Origin: Bacillota bacterium
GTDB lineage: Bacteria > Bacillota > Bacilli > Alicyclobacillales > SLC66
Length of the DNA: 54,725 nucleotides
Direction: 5' to 3'
NCBI GenBank assembly: GCA_021846145.1
Contig: JAJZCJ010000001.1
Span: 1 to 54,725, forward strand
Part shown: one piece after another, positions 1 through 6,951 of the stretch
Numbering within the stretch: position 1 is the first letter of the stretch
Layout of the letters: each line of letters begins with the position of its first letter
Notes under the pieces: model-generated
Seen by the model: only the letters and a program-made list of their open reading frames with translations
Told to the model about the DNA's origin: nothing
Database searches by the model: none
Position numbers and translations under genes: made by a program

Positions 1-1
1 A

Positions 2-193
2 GAGCGCAAGCCTGATGTGGTGTTTCTTTCCTCAGAACCTTATCCCTTTGCTGAATCGGATCGGGTCTTTTTTGCAACACACTTGCCGCATACAGTCACG
101 CTTCTCATTGATGGAGAGGTGGCGTGGTATGGGGCGCGCATGGCAAAGGCGGTGCAGGTTTTGCGTGGTGCGCGCATGGCCGTGGAAAGATGA
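2..193 (+). CDS. C-terminal part of a periplasmic-binding-type metal/cobalamin receptor (partial)
   Basis: The reading frame is open from the window edge and ends with TGA at 191-193, leaving 63 codons. The visible tail contains a strand-loop pattern (KPDVVFLSSEPYPF, then a TVTLLIDGEVAWYG stretch) that resembles the end of helical-backbone metal-receptor proteins of the BtuF/TroA fold, which bind cobalamin or metal chelates outside the membrane for an ABC importer. The start, any signal peptide and the partner transporter lie outside the window, so the ligand cannot be named. The assignment rests on the tail pattern alone and could be another protein of the same fold. The next gene begins 72 bases downstream on the same strand. 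Confidence 0.5.
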   Translation, partial: ERKPDVVFLSSEPYPFAESDRVFFATHLPHTVTLLIDGEVAWYGARMAKAVQVLRGARMAVER

Positions 194-265
194 AAGTTGC
201 ACTTGCAGATAGATCGTGATTCATGCAGAATGGAATCAACCTTAAGGTTATGGAGGGATACATCT

Positions 266-688
266 GTGTTTGTTAATCCCAGTTTAGAAGAACTAACTGA
301 CATTCTAAAGCGTTCGAAGACAATTGCGGTGGTGGGGCTGTCTGATCATCCAGAGCGTGAGAGCTATATGGTGGCAAAAGAGATGCAAAAACGGGGGTAC
401 AGAATTATACCTGTCAATCCTAAAGTTAATGAGGTACTAGGAGAAAAAGCCTACGCACAGTTATCGGAGATTCCCGAACCGGTGGATATTGTCGATATTT
501 TCAGACGTAGTAGTGCGCTGCCTGACGCGGTGAAAGAGGCAGTGCAACTGTCTGCGCCTGTGGTATGGGCGCAGCAGGGCATCTACAGTGAGGAAGCCGC
601 AGATATTGCGCTTGCCCATGGGAAAACGATGGTCATGGACAGGTGCATCATGCTGATGCACAGCTTGCTTATCGCAAAGCATGAGTGA
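266..688 (+). CDS. CoA-binding (YccU-like) protein
   Basis: This 140-residue protein is a stand-alone CoA-binding Rossmann domain of the YccU/COG1832 type. It shows the family nucleotide-binding beginning (KTIAVVGLSDHPERESYMVA) and the conserved IPVNPK strand, followed by a VDIVDIFRR segment and a WAQQGI motif near the C-terminus. The length matches the family. I place the start at GTG 266 because a GGAGGG box lies about 8 bases upstream. A longer frame from TTG 197 lacks such a site. Proteins of this family bind coenzyme A or acyl-CoA, but their cellular role is not settled. The gene may be co-transcribed with the receptor gene upstream. The family call is confident and the function is not. 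Confidence 0.85.
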   Translation: MFVNPSLEELTDILKRSKTIAVVGLSDHPERESYMVAKEMQKRGYRIIPVNPKVNEVLGEKAYAQLSEIPEPVDIVDIFRRSSALPDAVKEAVQLSAPVVWAQQGIYSEEAADIALAHGKTMVMDRCIMLMHSLLIAKHE

Positions 689-752
689 TCGTGATGGGGT
701 CTTCTTTCGTGTGATTATTGAGTGTTTGAAAGTGTGATCAAGGCGTCTTTCG

Positions 753-761
753 TGATACAAT
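753..761 (+). promoter_or_regulatory. Possible extended -10 promoter for the coiled-coil gene
   Basis: TGATACAAT combines a TG extension with a good -10 hexamer (TACAAT, 756-761). No convincing -35 box sits 17 bases upstream. Transcription would begin close to the AGGGGG ribosome binding site, so the leader would be very short. Low confidence. Confidence 0.35.
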
Positions 762-782
762 ATTTACATAGGGGGCGCAGAC

Positions 783-1148
783 ATGGCCGACAAAACACTT
801 GAATTGATGTTTGACAGCGTGAGGGACTTGGTGAAGGCAGTTAATAATGTCAACTCACGACTGGGAAAAATAGAAGAACGCTTAGGCAACATGGAAGAAC
901 GCATGAACAGCATGGAAGAGCGCATGAGTAGCATGGAAGAACGGATGAACAACATGGAAGAACGGATGAACAGCATGGAAGAACGCATGAATAGCATGGA
1001 AGAGCGCATGAATCAAGGGTTTGAGCAAGTAAATAAACGCCTTGACCGTGTTGACAAAAGGTTGGGGAATTTAGAAACTGAATTTGACAGGTTAAAGGTT
1101 CGGATCTTTGATGTAGAAAACGATTTAAAGGAATGGAAACGGGCATAG
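783..1148 (+). CDS. Small heptad-repeat coiled-coil protein
   Basis: A 121-residue soluble protein, almost entirely predicted coiled coil. Residues 28-76 are consecutive seven-residue units built on the pattern xxMEERM, flanked by related heptads (GKIEERL before; NKRLDRV, DKRLGNL after). There is no signal peptide, membrane segment or known catalytic motif. The start ATG has an AGGGGG box about 7 bases upstream. The gene stands alone, with a possible promoter just upstream and a terminator overlapping its stop codon. The protein most likely forms a parallel bundle or long rod, but its partner is unknown. The near-identical 21-bp units suggest recent expansion by slippage. I recognise no named family beyond generic coiled coils. 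Confidence 0.75.
   Translation: MADKTLELMFDSVRDLVKAVNNVNSRLGKIEERLGNMEERMNSMEERMSSMEERMNNMEERMNSMEERMNSMEERMNQGFEQVNKRLDRVDKRLGNLETEFDRLKVRIFDVENDLKEWKRA
885..1010 (+). repeat. Six tandem 21-bp units encoding xxMEERM
   Basis: Six head-to-tail 21-bp units encode GNMEERM, NSMEERM, SSMEERM, NNMEERM, NSMEERM and NSMEERM. Units differ only at a few positions, mostly at the first two codons and at third-codon positions. The period equals exactly one heptad, so gain or loss of a unit keeps both the reading frame and the coiled-coil register. Confidence 0.9.
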
Positions 1149-1166
1149 TATTGCCTGTTTTTTTTT
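1138..1166 (+). terminator. Intrinsic terminator of the coiled-coil gene
   Basis: AACGGGCA (1138-1145) pairs with TGCCTGTT (1152-1159) around a 6-base loop, with one G-T pair, and a run of eight to nine T follows. The stem includes the TAG stop codon of the preceding gene. Confidence 0.8.
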
Positions 1167-1387
1167 ATCGATCTTCGGATTTTATGGTGGAACATTGCGC
1201 GACACTACAACTCAAGTAGTGCAGCTATGCTATTTGCTAGCGTGTATATTTATACAGATTGATGGAGGTCTTCCTATTGCATATTCGACGTATGCGCAAG
1301 TAGATTGCAAACTAGATTCACTCTAAAATTGAAAAACTATCCCTATTTTGGGATTTGTATGAACTAATTTACCAATCCAAGTTTTTG

Positions 1388-1698
1388 TAGGATATGAACA
1401 ACAATAAGTCGCAGAGCTACTTCGTAGTCTAGAGGGAGAGGAACTCACAATTCGACAGATGATTGAGGTTGAGAATATATTTGCACAAAATGAAAAGTAA
1501 TCGTAGATCCAGAGGTTTCTTGCTTCGTAGCCTCCCCAAGGTAAACATCGAAATTGGATGGCTCGCACTTGCCCACATCTGCTGAAGAAAGCGGCAATGG
1601 ACAACTCGATACAGTGAGCATGTTGAACCCCGCTCTCATCTTCACTGAATACCGATTTCTGAAATTCCAAAGTAGAGAAAACGGGGCTATCCCTTAAC
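1388..1698 (+). pseudogene. Decayed C-terminus of an IS1182-family transposase
   Basis: Across three frames the forward strand spells the C-terminal signature of IS1182-type transposases: VAELLRSLEGEELTIRQ, then IEVENIFAQ, then RGFLLRSLPKVNIEIG and LALAH, then LLKKAAMDNSIQ, and a tail ending near 1698. Continuous reading needs frameshifts near 1490 and 1585 and a further one before 1620, and an in-frame TAA sits near 1406, so it cannot make a functional protein. The N-terminal two thirds, with the rest of the catalytic region, are not seen. A typical element end follows at 1708-1725. The opposite-strand frame across 1323-1700 is an antisense shadow. Bases 1167-1387 hold nothing that I recognise. 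Confidence 0.7.
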
Positions 1699-1725
1699 AA
1701 TCTTTACTGTTTTTGGGACAGCCCC
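1683..1725. mobile_element. Right end of the IS1182-type remnant
   Basis: The sequence TTTTTGGGACAGCCCC (ending at 1725) is the usual inverted terminal repeat type of IS1182-like elements. An 11-base near-perfect inverted copy, GGGGCTATCCC, lies at 1683-1693, so the end can also fold as a hairpin. No left end was found in the window. Confidence 0.55.
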
Positions 1726-1837
1726 TCTAGCCGTTATAGGCTTCCTCATGCCCAAAAGGTGTTTCAAGCGTAATCTACGCTTGAGCAGATGACAAACTTA
1801 ATCACCTTTTTCAATGGAACCCGTCATGGACGACTTG

Positions 1838-2755
1838 TCACTCTCCTGCGGGCTTCATCTTGAGGACAGCCTGTAACGCTGATGGTAGAGCTGGTTTCGC
1901 TTTAGCCGATGCAGCCAGCATCTTATCGGCCAGCGCTTGACATTCGCTCACTCCTGTTGCCATCAGTTCACGCATAGAGGCGATGCGAGAGACGAGCCAA
2001 AGCATTAAGGCAATCAGGAATGTGGGAAGGGAGGCCATGACGGATTTCGAACGCGGGTACAGGCGATCTTTCAGTCCCTTTACGATCGCGAAGCCCGCAT
2101 GCATGCCACGTGCCCCGATCATTGCCTCCGCCCATGTGGCACCACCGCCACGTCGGTGCCCAGCCACCGATACGCTTTCCATGGCAACCGTAAAGGGGAC
2201 GTGGCAAGTCAACCAGAGCAGCATTTCCCGTTCCAATACCGAAGGTATTCCCGCACCGTTGAACAGATCCACCCAGCGTTGGTCACTGTGAAGCGTCTTC
2301 TGCCTTGAACTTATCGTTGATTTGAGCTTGCCATCACCGTCTAGAATGGCCATCACGGCTGGCATGCCAAAGGTGCATCGATCGCTACCTATCGCGTCTC
2401 TTAATCGTTCGGGCTCAAAGTTAACAAACATAAAATGAACACACTTGGCTTTGCTACGCTGTAGGACGGGCAACAGCGGATCGACCTGATGAGCAAGGGT
2501 GGTCACCACTAAGAGATCGTAGTCGGTTCCCTCATCCAGTCCGTCGGCAACCCGCACCTCGGCGCGTTCACCCGTTTTAAGTACAATGCCATTATCTCGC
2601 CGCAATTGTTGAAGGCGAGGAGATCCCGGACGTGCAATGACAGTCACTTCGTGGCCTGCCCGAGAAAGTTGATACGCGAAGGTGCTACCGATTCTGCCAA
2701 CACCTAGAATGGCAATTGAAAGAGGTGATTTAACCGTGAAACCAGTATTATTCAT
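1838..2755 (-). CDS. Ketopantoate reductase-like (PanE/ApbA) dehydrogenase
   Basis: A 305-residue NAD(P)-binding protein. The N-terminus has the Rossmann signature ILGVGRIGSTFAYQLSRAG, followed by a strand ending VIARPGS and by a VVTTLAHQ segment, as in the ketopantoate reductase/6-phosphogluconate dehydrogenase fold. The C-terminal half is helical (AMESVSVAGHRRGG onward) and diverges from true PanE, so reduction of ketopantoate is not assured. It may act on another 2-oxo or 3-oxo acid. I choose ATG 2755 because GGAGG lies 7 bases upstream; a longer start at 2785 would include that site. It lies downstream of and in the same direction as the SDR gene, 84 bases away, and may share the MerR-controlled transcript. 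Confidence 0.75.
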   Translation of the reverse strand: MNNTGFTVKSPLSIAILGVGRIGSTFAYQLSRAGHEVTVIARPGSPRLQQLRRDNGIVLKTGERAEVRVADGLDEGTDYDLLVVTTLAHQVDPLLPVLQRSKAKCVHFMFVNFEPERLRDAIGSDRCTFGMPAVMAILDGDGKLKSTISSRQKTLHSDQRWVDLFNGAGIPSVLEREMLLWLTCHVPFTVAMESVSVAGHRRGGGATWAEAMIGARGMHAGFAIVKGLKDRLYPRSKSVMASLPTFLIALMLWLVSRIASMRELMATGVSECQALADKMLAASAKAKPALPSALQAVLKMKPAGE

Positions 2756-2839
2756 ATAAGTTCCTCCTGCGTGAAAGTAGACCAAACAACTTTTGCTCCG
2801 GTTGGACGCATCCTCCCTTACAGACAGATCTATGGTCGT

Positions 2840-3685
2840 TCAGTCATTGAAGTAGTAACCCTGTTCAAGATCCTCAATTAGCCCGAGTTGAACAGGCTGC
2901 CAACCTAAGAGTTCTCGGGTCTGTGCTGTCGTGCCGGGTAGTGCGCTTGGGATATCTAGCGCAGCAATCGCACCGAGAAAGCCGAAATGCGCAGTTGCCT
3001 CTTCGCGCGAAATACTAACCACTGGTAGATTGAGGTGCTTACCTATAACTTCTGCAATTTTACGAAATGGCACCCCTTCGTCGGCGCGACCGTATAACAT
3101 TGTGCCAGCTGGTGCTTTTTCCAATGCAAGACGGTAGAGGTGCGCAGCATCAAGTCGATGCACAGCTGGCCAACGATTGAACCCATCGCCGATGTAGGCA
3201 GAGACGCCCTTCATTCGGGCAATGTTTATGAGTGTCGGTACGAAGGCTTTGTCACCCTCACCATGTACTGTCGGGGAAAGCGATATGACCGCTGTCCGCA
3301 CCCTGCGTTTAGCCAACTCGAGCACCACATTGTCGGATGCCTCCCCATTTGCATGAACCGTGGTTACATATGGCTTATCTGAACTTTCGAGCGCCGCCCC
3401 CATTGTCTGAACGGCCCGCAAATCGCATGCAAGCGAGCCAGCGAAATCTGAGAAGTCGTGCTTGAACGCTAGGTGAATGACTCCATCCGCGGCTGTTGCC
3501 CCGCTTCGAAGGCTTTCGAGATCGTCAAGGTCACCGCGATGCACCTGTGCGCCAGCTTCCTTCAGAGCCGCGGCCCCATTGTCTGAACGAGTAAGACCGA
3601 CGACCTGATGACCGGCATTGATGAGTTCCTGAACGACGGCTGAACCGATGTAACCTGTTGCTCCTGTGAGAAAAACACGCATCAT
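2840..3685 (-). CDS. Extended SDR / NAD-dependent epimerase-type reductase
   Basis: A 281-residue atypical/extended short-chain dehydrogenase. It starts with the NAD(P)-binding motif FLTGATGYIGSAVVQELI and continues with a GDLDD adenine-ring contact and a DGVIHLAF strand. The usual catalytic YxxxK pair is not obvious, which is common in the atypical SDR subgroup. The C-terminal half (RWPAVHRLDAAHLYRLALEK) is the substrate-side region. AGGAGGG lies 4 bases before the first of two adjacent ATG codons, and the second ATG would also fit. The gene is divergent from a MerR regulator, and its promoter carries a MerR-type operator, so it is probably induced by a small molecule. The substrate is unknown. 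A short relic of a closely related gene lies at 38152. Confidence 0.8.
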   Translation of the reverse strand: MMRVFLTGATGYIGSAVVQELINAGHQVVGLTRSDNGAAALKEAGAQVHRGDLDDLESLRSGATAADGVIHLAFKHDFSDFAGSLACDLRAVQTMGAALESSDKPYVTTVHANGEASDNVVLELAKRRVRTAVISLSPTVHGEGDKAFVPTLINIARMKGVSAYIGDGFNRWPAVHRLDAAHLYRLALEKAPAGTMLYGRADEGVPFRKIAEVIGKHLNLPVVSISREEATAHFGFLGAIAALDIPSALPGTTAQTRELLGWQPVQLGLIEDLEQGYYFND

Positions 3686-3734
3686 GAAACCCTCCTAAAT
3701 ATGTTGAGTTTTGTAGCGTTATTTGAACAATTGG

Positions 3735-3765
3735 AGTATAAACTATAGAGTGAACTCTAATGCAA
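3735..3765 (-). promoter_or_regulatory. MerR-type promoter/operator of the SDR gene
   Basis: On the minus strand, TTGCAT (3765-3760) and TATACT (3740-3735) are separated by 19 bp, the over-long spacer typical of MerR-activated promoters. A perfect dyad, TAGAGT-GA-ACTCTA (3746-3759), lies inside the spacer. The divergent merR-like gene starts 23 bases beyond. The arrangement predicts activation by DNA distortion when the effector binds. Confidence 0.8.
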
Positions 3766-3787
3766 GTCATTTTGAGGAGAGATTTTC

Positions 3788-4159
3788 ATGAAGATTCGAG
3801 AGTTAGCTCAAAGATCAGGTCTGACAACTTACACCATTCGCTTTTACGAGAAAGAAGGTCTGTTGGACAGTCGGTATGTGCAAAGAGGGGAGAATAATTA
3901 TCGTAGCTATTCAGACGATGCTGTCGAGCGTCTGAAGCTCGTAAAGAAATTTCAAGGGATAGGTTGTTCTCTTGCTGAACTAAAGGGAATCTTACAGGAT
4001 TATGATGCAAATTCGCTTACACATATAGAAATCATTGAATGGATTCTACAAAAAATGAATGAGGTCGAACGTAAGAAGGACGAATTGGATCAGATTCTTG
4101 GAACTCTAAACTGGATGTTGGACTACAGGACGGCATTAATGAATGACTCACAAAAATAA
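3788..4159 (+). CDS. MerR-family transcriptional regulator
   Basis: A 123-residue one-domain activator. The N-terminal winged helix-turn-helix is canonical (KIRELAQRSGLTTYTIRFYE, residues 2-21), the YRSYSDDAVERL wing follows, and a long coiled coil (about residues 85-115) provides dimerisation. There is no metal-binding cysteine set and the effector part is very short, so the inducer cannot be read from sequence. A GAGGAGA box precedes the ATG. The divergent SDR gene and the 19-bp-spacer operator between them indicate autoregulation and control of the SDR/PanE-like pair. This arrangement is common for MerR regulators sensing carbonyl compounds or drugs, which is an inference here. Confidence 0.9.
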   Translation: MKIRELAQRSGLTTYTIRFYEKEGLLDSRYVQRGENNYRSYSDDAVERLKLVKKFQGIGCSLAELKGILQDYDANSLTHIEIIEWILQKMNEVERKKDELDQILGTLNWMLDYRTALMNDSQK

Positions 4160-4325
4160 AGCGATTTGTTAAAGTATCGATATTCTGATTAATTCGTACA
4201 TTAGTCGTTCGCAATATTTACCTTCTCATAAAAGCCCGAAGATCCTTGTTCCTGAAAAATCTTTGAGACTTTTTTCCAAGTTTTGTCCAATAGAAGATGA
4301 TACAAATTTTATAACGGGTTCGGAT

Positions 4326-4892
4326 TTAGTTATTTCGATCGAAGAACGCTTGAAATGCACTAGTCACATATTTCGAAACAGACAACTTGCTCTGAACGTC
4401 CTGATTCCAGGATGATTGATTGGCTAACTTCGATGGCGCTTCTCCGTACCACGATTGCACTTGTGCTCGCGTCACATGATATGAAGTCCTAGGAAACACA
4501 AATGTAATTGCATTCAAGTTATCAATTAACGTGAAATTAGCCGTCGCATTATAAACTAGACTGGATTTGACAATGTTCAAGCCTATATCTTGCACAGACT
4601 TCGTATAACGGATCGCTAGCTCACGGGTTGTTGGGTAAATTACAAACGTATGCGGAACATCAGCAAGTGGCAAATTTGCATTCAAATTGGCATCGTTTGA
4701 ATTGCTGCCCATATACGGATTTTCAAATTTTACAATGTTGGCAAAGTCATTCGTTTGCGGATTTAACTGAGCAGCTTCATATTGCTGCTGTTGTCGATGA
4801 ATTTTGGCTTTGTATTCAAACTCAACGAAGAACAGAGTAATCACGCCAATGATGAGCAAAATGATAATGACCATATTTCGTTTCTTTGTCAC
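4326..4892 (-). CDS. Membrane-anchored DUF4825-like protein
   Basis: A 188-residue protein with a short cytoplasmic tip (MTKKRN), one membrane segment at about residues 7-24, and an extracytoplasmic domain. The segment FENPYMGSNSNDANLNANLP resembles the start of DUF4825 domains, where a Y(V/M)G-N-S motif is followed by an NLP turn. Such domains often sit behind a membrane anchor in gene clusters with regulators. Its function is unknown. The start overlaps the stop of the upstream HAAS-type gene by 4 bases, so translation is probably coupled. It is the last gene of the PadR operon. Bases 4160-4325, which separate it from the convergent merR-like gene, show no clear terminator. Confidence 0.6.
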   Translation of the reverse strand: MTKKRNMVIIILLIIGVITLFFVEFEYKAKIHRQQQQYEAAQLNPQTNDFANIVKFENPYMGSNSNDANLNANLPLADVPHTFVIYPTTRELAIRYTKSVQDIGLNIVKSSLVYNATANFTLIDNLNAITFVFPRTSYHVTRAQVQSWYGEAPSKLANQSSWNQDVQSKLSVSKYVTSAFQAFFDRNN

Positions 4893-5554
4893 ACGGACAC
4901 CTCCTGTTCTTGAATCAAACGTTGAATTCTCATGAAATATAACGGAACAAATACACTTAAAAACGGAAGCACAACGGAAACCACAAAGCTCGCAAACATG
5001 TACGGACCCGTCATGTTAATTGAGCGGTGAAACCAGATATCACTCGCAAACCACACGCCGAATGTGAAACATGTTGAAAGGACAACGTAAATGCCCCAAA
5101 GAGCCCACATCACCATGCCAATGTTTCTAAGTCGTTGGACGTTAATGATTTTAGTTTTGGCGTCGTTTGCCTTGCGAGACAGCAAAACGATGTACACAAA
5201 TCCTACGATCACGAGTACTATAGTCCATCCCGTGTTCGCAAGCACGCCCGCATGAAAGAATCGCAAAGGGATGGTGATGATCCACGGAATCAACGTATAC
5301 AGCACCGCAATTTGCGCCATCTCTCGTCTTAGTGGAGTTAAAAATACTTCTTGATGTCCCTCGATAAGCAGATCCACATCACCCAGGCTTTTAACCGCAT
5401 GGTCAACAGCAACTTCGTAGGATTGACCTTGTGCCATTTCGTCATCGATACGAGCTTCTAGATTAGTTTTCACCTCATCACAAAGTTCCTTAATACCCTT
5501 TTTATGCTTGTATTTTGCAAAGCGCCGATTCAAGTAACTCTCCAAATCGCTCAT
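4889..5554 (-). CDS. HAAS-domain (DUF1700-like) four-pass membrane protein
   Basis: A 221-residue protein. Residues 1-70 form the soluble helical module typical of DUF1700/HAAS or permease-prefix proteins (RRFAKYKHKKGIKELCDEV, then the AVDHAVKSLGDVDLLI repeat-like helix). Four predicted membrane segments follow, at about 80-98, 108-126, 148-172 and 183-208. HAAS proteins are typically encoded directly after a PadR regulator and are thought to relay or sense membrane state. That is family knowledge, and no substrate can be inferred here. The start overlaps the padR-like stop by 4 bases and the stop overlaps the next gene by 4 bases, which marks a tight three-gene operon. Confidence 0.75.
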   Translation of the reverse strand: MSDLESYLNRRFAKYKHKKGIKELCDEVKTNLEARIDDEMAQGQSYEVAVDHAVKSLGDVDLLIEGHQEVFLTPLRREMAQIAVLYTLIPWIITIPLRFFHAGVLANTGWTIVLVIVGFVYIVLLSRKANDAKTKIINVQRLRNIGMVMWALWGIYVVLSTCFTFGVWFASDIWFHRSINMTGPYMFASFVVSVVLPFLSVFVPLYFMRIQRLIQEQEVSV

Positions 5555-5901
5555 TCTGTTCCCTCCTCTTGGTAGGTAATCAATTGGTCGATCAGGCTAC
5601 GTGCCGATTGCCATGAAATAAGATTTTGTTGATACAGAGTCTTACCTTCTTCAGTGAGTCGGTAATACTTCCGTCGTCCGCCTTGCGTTTCATCGCCCCA
5701 ATACGACACGATCATCTTTTGTTTTTCGAGTCTTCGCAGACTCGCATATAACGTCGGTTCCTTCAGTTCATATTCGCCTGCACTTCGTTGGCGAATGGCT
5801 TTAATGATTTCGTATCCATAATGGTCACTCGCTAACAACACACAGAGAATAATTGTGTCAATATTCCCTCGTATAAGATCGCCACTTACGGATTCACTCA
5901 A
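5551..5901 (-). CDS. PadR-family transcriptional regulator
   Basis: A 116-residue regulator with the PadR winged helix: a LASDHYGYEIIKAI helix, EPTLYASLRRLEKQKMI as recognition helix and wing entry, and a GGRRKYYRLTEEGK wing. The C-terminal helix (about residues 85-110) is the short dimerisation helix of the small PadR subfamily. It heads an operon with a HAAS membrane protein and a DUF4825-like protein, both linked by 4-base overlaps. A perfect 17-bp palindrome 31 bases upstream of the start is the likely autoregulatory operator. PadR proteins usually repress, and the inducer here is unknown. Confidence 0.92.
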   Translation of the reverse strand: MSESVSGDLIRGNIDTIILCVLLASDHYGYEIIKAIRQRSAGEYELKEPTLYASLRRLEKQKMIVSYWGDETQGGRRKYYRLTEEGKTLYQQNLISWQSARSLIDQLITYQEEGTE

Positions 5902-5931
5902 GCTTTCACCTCATTCCATCAAACGCAAAGT

Positions 5932-5948
5932 ACTATATCAGATATAGT
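5932..5948 (-). promoter_or_regulatory. Palindromic operator upstream of the PadR operon
   Basis: ACTATATC-A-GATATAGT is a perfect 17-bp palindrome that ends 31 bases before the padR-like start codon. Its position and symmetry fit a PadR dimer site. No binding consensus for this subfamily can be checked from one copy. Confidence 0.65.
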
Positions 5949-6393
5949 TTTATATGTGAAATAGGTTTATGTCAAGTAATTACACCAGAAATATAAAATA
6001 TCCTTTTTGTTCCTTTGCATAAGATCCAAATAAAAAATCGTGCTTGAATGTTATCCAAACGCGATTTTGATATTAGACTCCCATGGCGCGGCTACGCCAA
6101 GATGATCTAATAAGAAGGACTAAATCCTGTTAAGTTCCATCAATCTTTCTACAAGCCTCTTAAAAATGCTCGACTTATTGAGCCCGTCTTATTCAACATA
6201 ACGACCCAAGAGCACAAAAATACTGAATTATACGAATTGAATGAATATACATTATTTTGCCACTGTAATAAACCATCTTTGTAGATGGTATTCAAAAATC
6301 CACTTTCAGATCTTTGAATGAAACCAGAATAACTGTTCCTCTACGATATAGGCATATAATGGTAATGCTCTATTGTAATTAATACGAGTACGG
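5949..6393. other. Intergenic stretch with no recognised gene
   Basis: About 445 AT-rich bases with no long reading frame and no ribosome binding site leading into one. A forward frame of about 55 codons from roughly 6117 is open but has no start or recognisable motif. The GC-rich patch around 6081-6100 stands out from its surroundings and may be a relic of something inserted or deleted. Confidence 0.4.
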
Positions 6394-6690
6394 TTAACTC
6401 CGAAATTCTCCTATGCGGACGTTAGCTTTAATGAAATTCTCATAAGGAACTGGAGAATCCGCCATTCTCCGCAACATAGTTAGTTGACCAACATGCGTGA
6501 TGGCATCTGACAAATGACCTTGGAGTAGTTGTCGCCAAGTGATCTCCCCTGTTTTTGATTCGATGAATACCTGATCCAATTTTTCTAGGACACCATAGAA
6601 TCGATCTACTTCCCATTTCCATGTTCCACTAGGAAATTCATAACGATCGCCATATTCATTGGGTTCGAACAACGAATGCGCATTAGTGCC
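6394..6690 (-). pseudogene. C-terminal half of a DinB-superfamily protein
   Basis: The frame contains LGTNAHSLFEPNEYGDRYEF, a WKWEVDRFYGVLEKLD helix and THVGQLTMLRRMA, which is the C-terminal half of a DinB-like four-helix protein including one metal-ligand-type histidine (ITHVGQ). The N-terminal half with the first histidine helix is missing. No ATG with a ribosome binding site exists, and the first possible codon is a TTG at 6672. The frame is the same as that of the NifU-like gene just upstream, separated only by that gene's UGA codon and 11 further codons. The simplest reading is a deletion relic. A read-through possibility is discussed as a finding. Confidence 0.6.
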
Positions 6691-6707
6691 TAAACAATTC
6701 GTTGTTC
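6667..6707 (-). other. Perfect 11-bp stem-loop starting inside a UGA codon
   Basis: On the minus strand, GAACAACGAAT (6707-6697) pairs perfectly with ATTCGTTGTTC (6677-6667) around a 19-base loop that itself can form GCA-CTAA-TGC. The stem begins with the G of the NifU-like stop codon. No T-run follows, so it is not a classic terminator. Its position resembles that of bacterial SECIS elements, but this is only a geometric similarity. Confidence 0.5.
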
Positions 6708-6936
6708 ATCGTGGATCGACCACGGTTACGGAGAGGTCAATGGCTTGCTGCCGTAAGTATTTTTCAATGCTTTGCTCAATCATGGGTCCCGGCAGGATGC
6801 AATCCATACAAGCTTCATCAGAAAACGTGAGACGAAGTATCAACTCATAGGCTGAAATCTCTTCAATAATTAGATCAGCCCCATTTTTATTGAATTCCGG
6901 TCGTAATGTTTGAAGAATTTCCTCGATGTCTTGCAT
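6706..6936 (-). CDS. Small NifU-like domain protein
   Basis: A 76-residue protein made of one NifU C-terminal-like domain: an EILQTLRPEFNKNGADL helix, a strand, and the cysteine pair CMDC at residues 43-46, where NifU/Nfu scaffolds hold an Fe-S cluster between two subunits. It lacks the usual GGGC context, so it belongs to a divergent small group and cluster binding is inferred. An AGAGGTGAT box sits about 3 bases before the ATG. It ends with a UGA followed at once by a stem-loop and an in-frame DinB relic. The antiporter gene upstream is in the same direction and 15 bases away, so the two may be co-transcribed. Confidence 0.6.
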   Translation of the reverse strand: MQDIEEILQTLRPEFNKNGADLIIEEISAYELILRLTFSDEACMDCILPGPMIEQSIEKYLRQQAIDLSVTVVDPR

Positions 6937-6951
6937 GTGATCACCTCTGTG

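Noticed and set aside
885..1010. Possible CRISPR-like array
   Set aside because: The 21-bp units are contiguous, without spacers, and encode heptads.
764..1146. Minus-strand frames rich in repeated serine/methionine or cysteine motifs
   Set aside because: They are shadows of the 21-bp repeats in the coiled-coil gene.
1323..1700. Minus-strand frame of 125 codons
   Set aside because: It is antisense to the decayed IS1182 transposase and has no ribosome binding site.
6117..6290. Open forward frame in the PadR/DinB intergenic region
   Set aside because: No start codon with a binding site and no recognisable motif.
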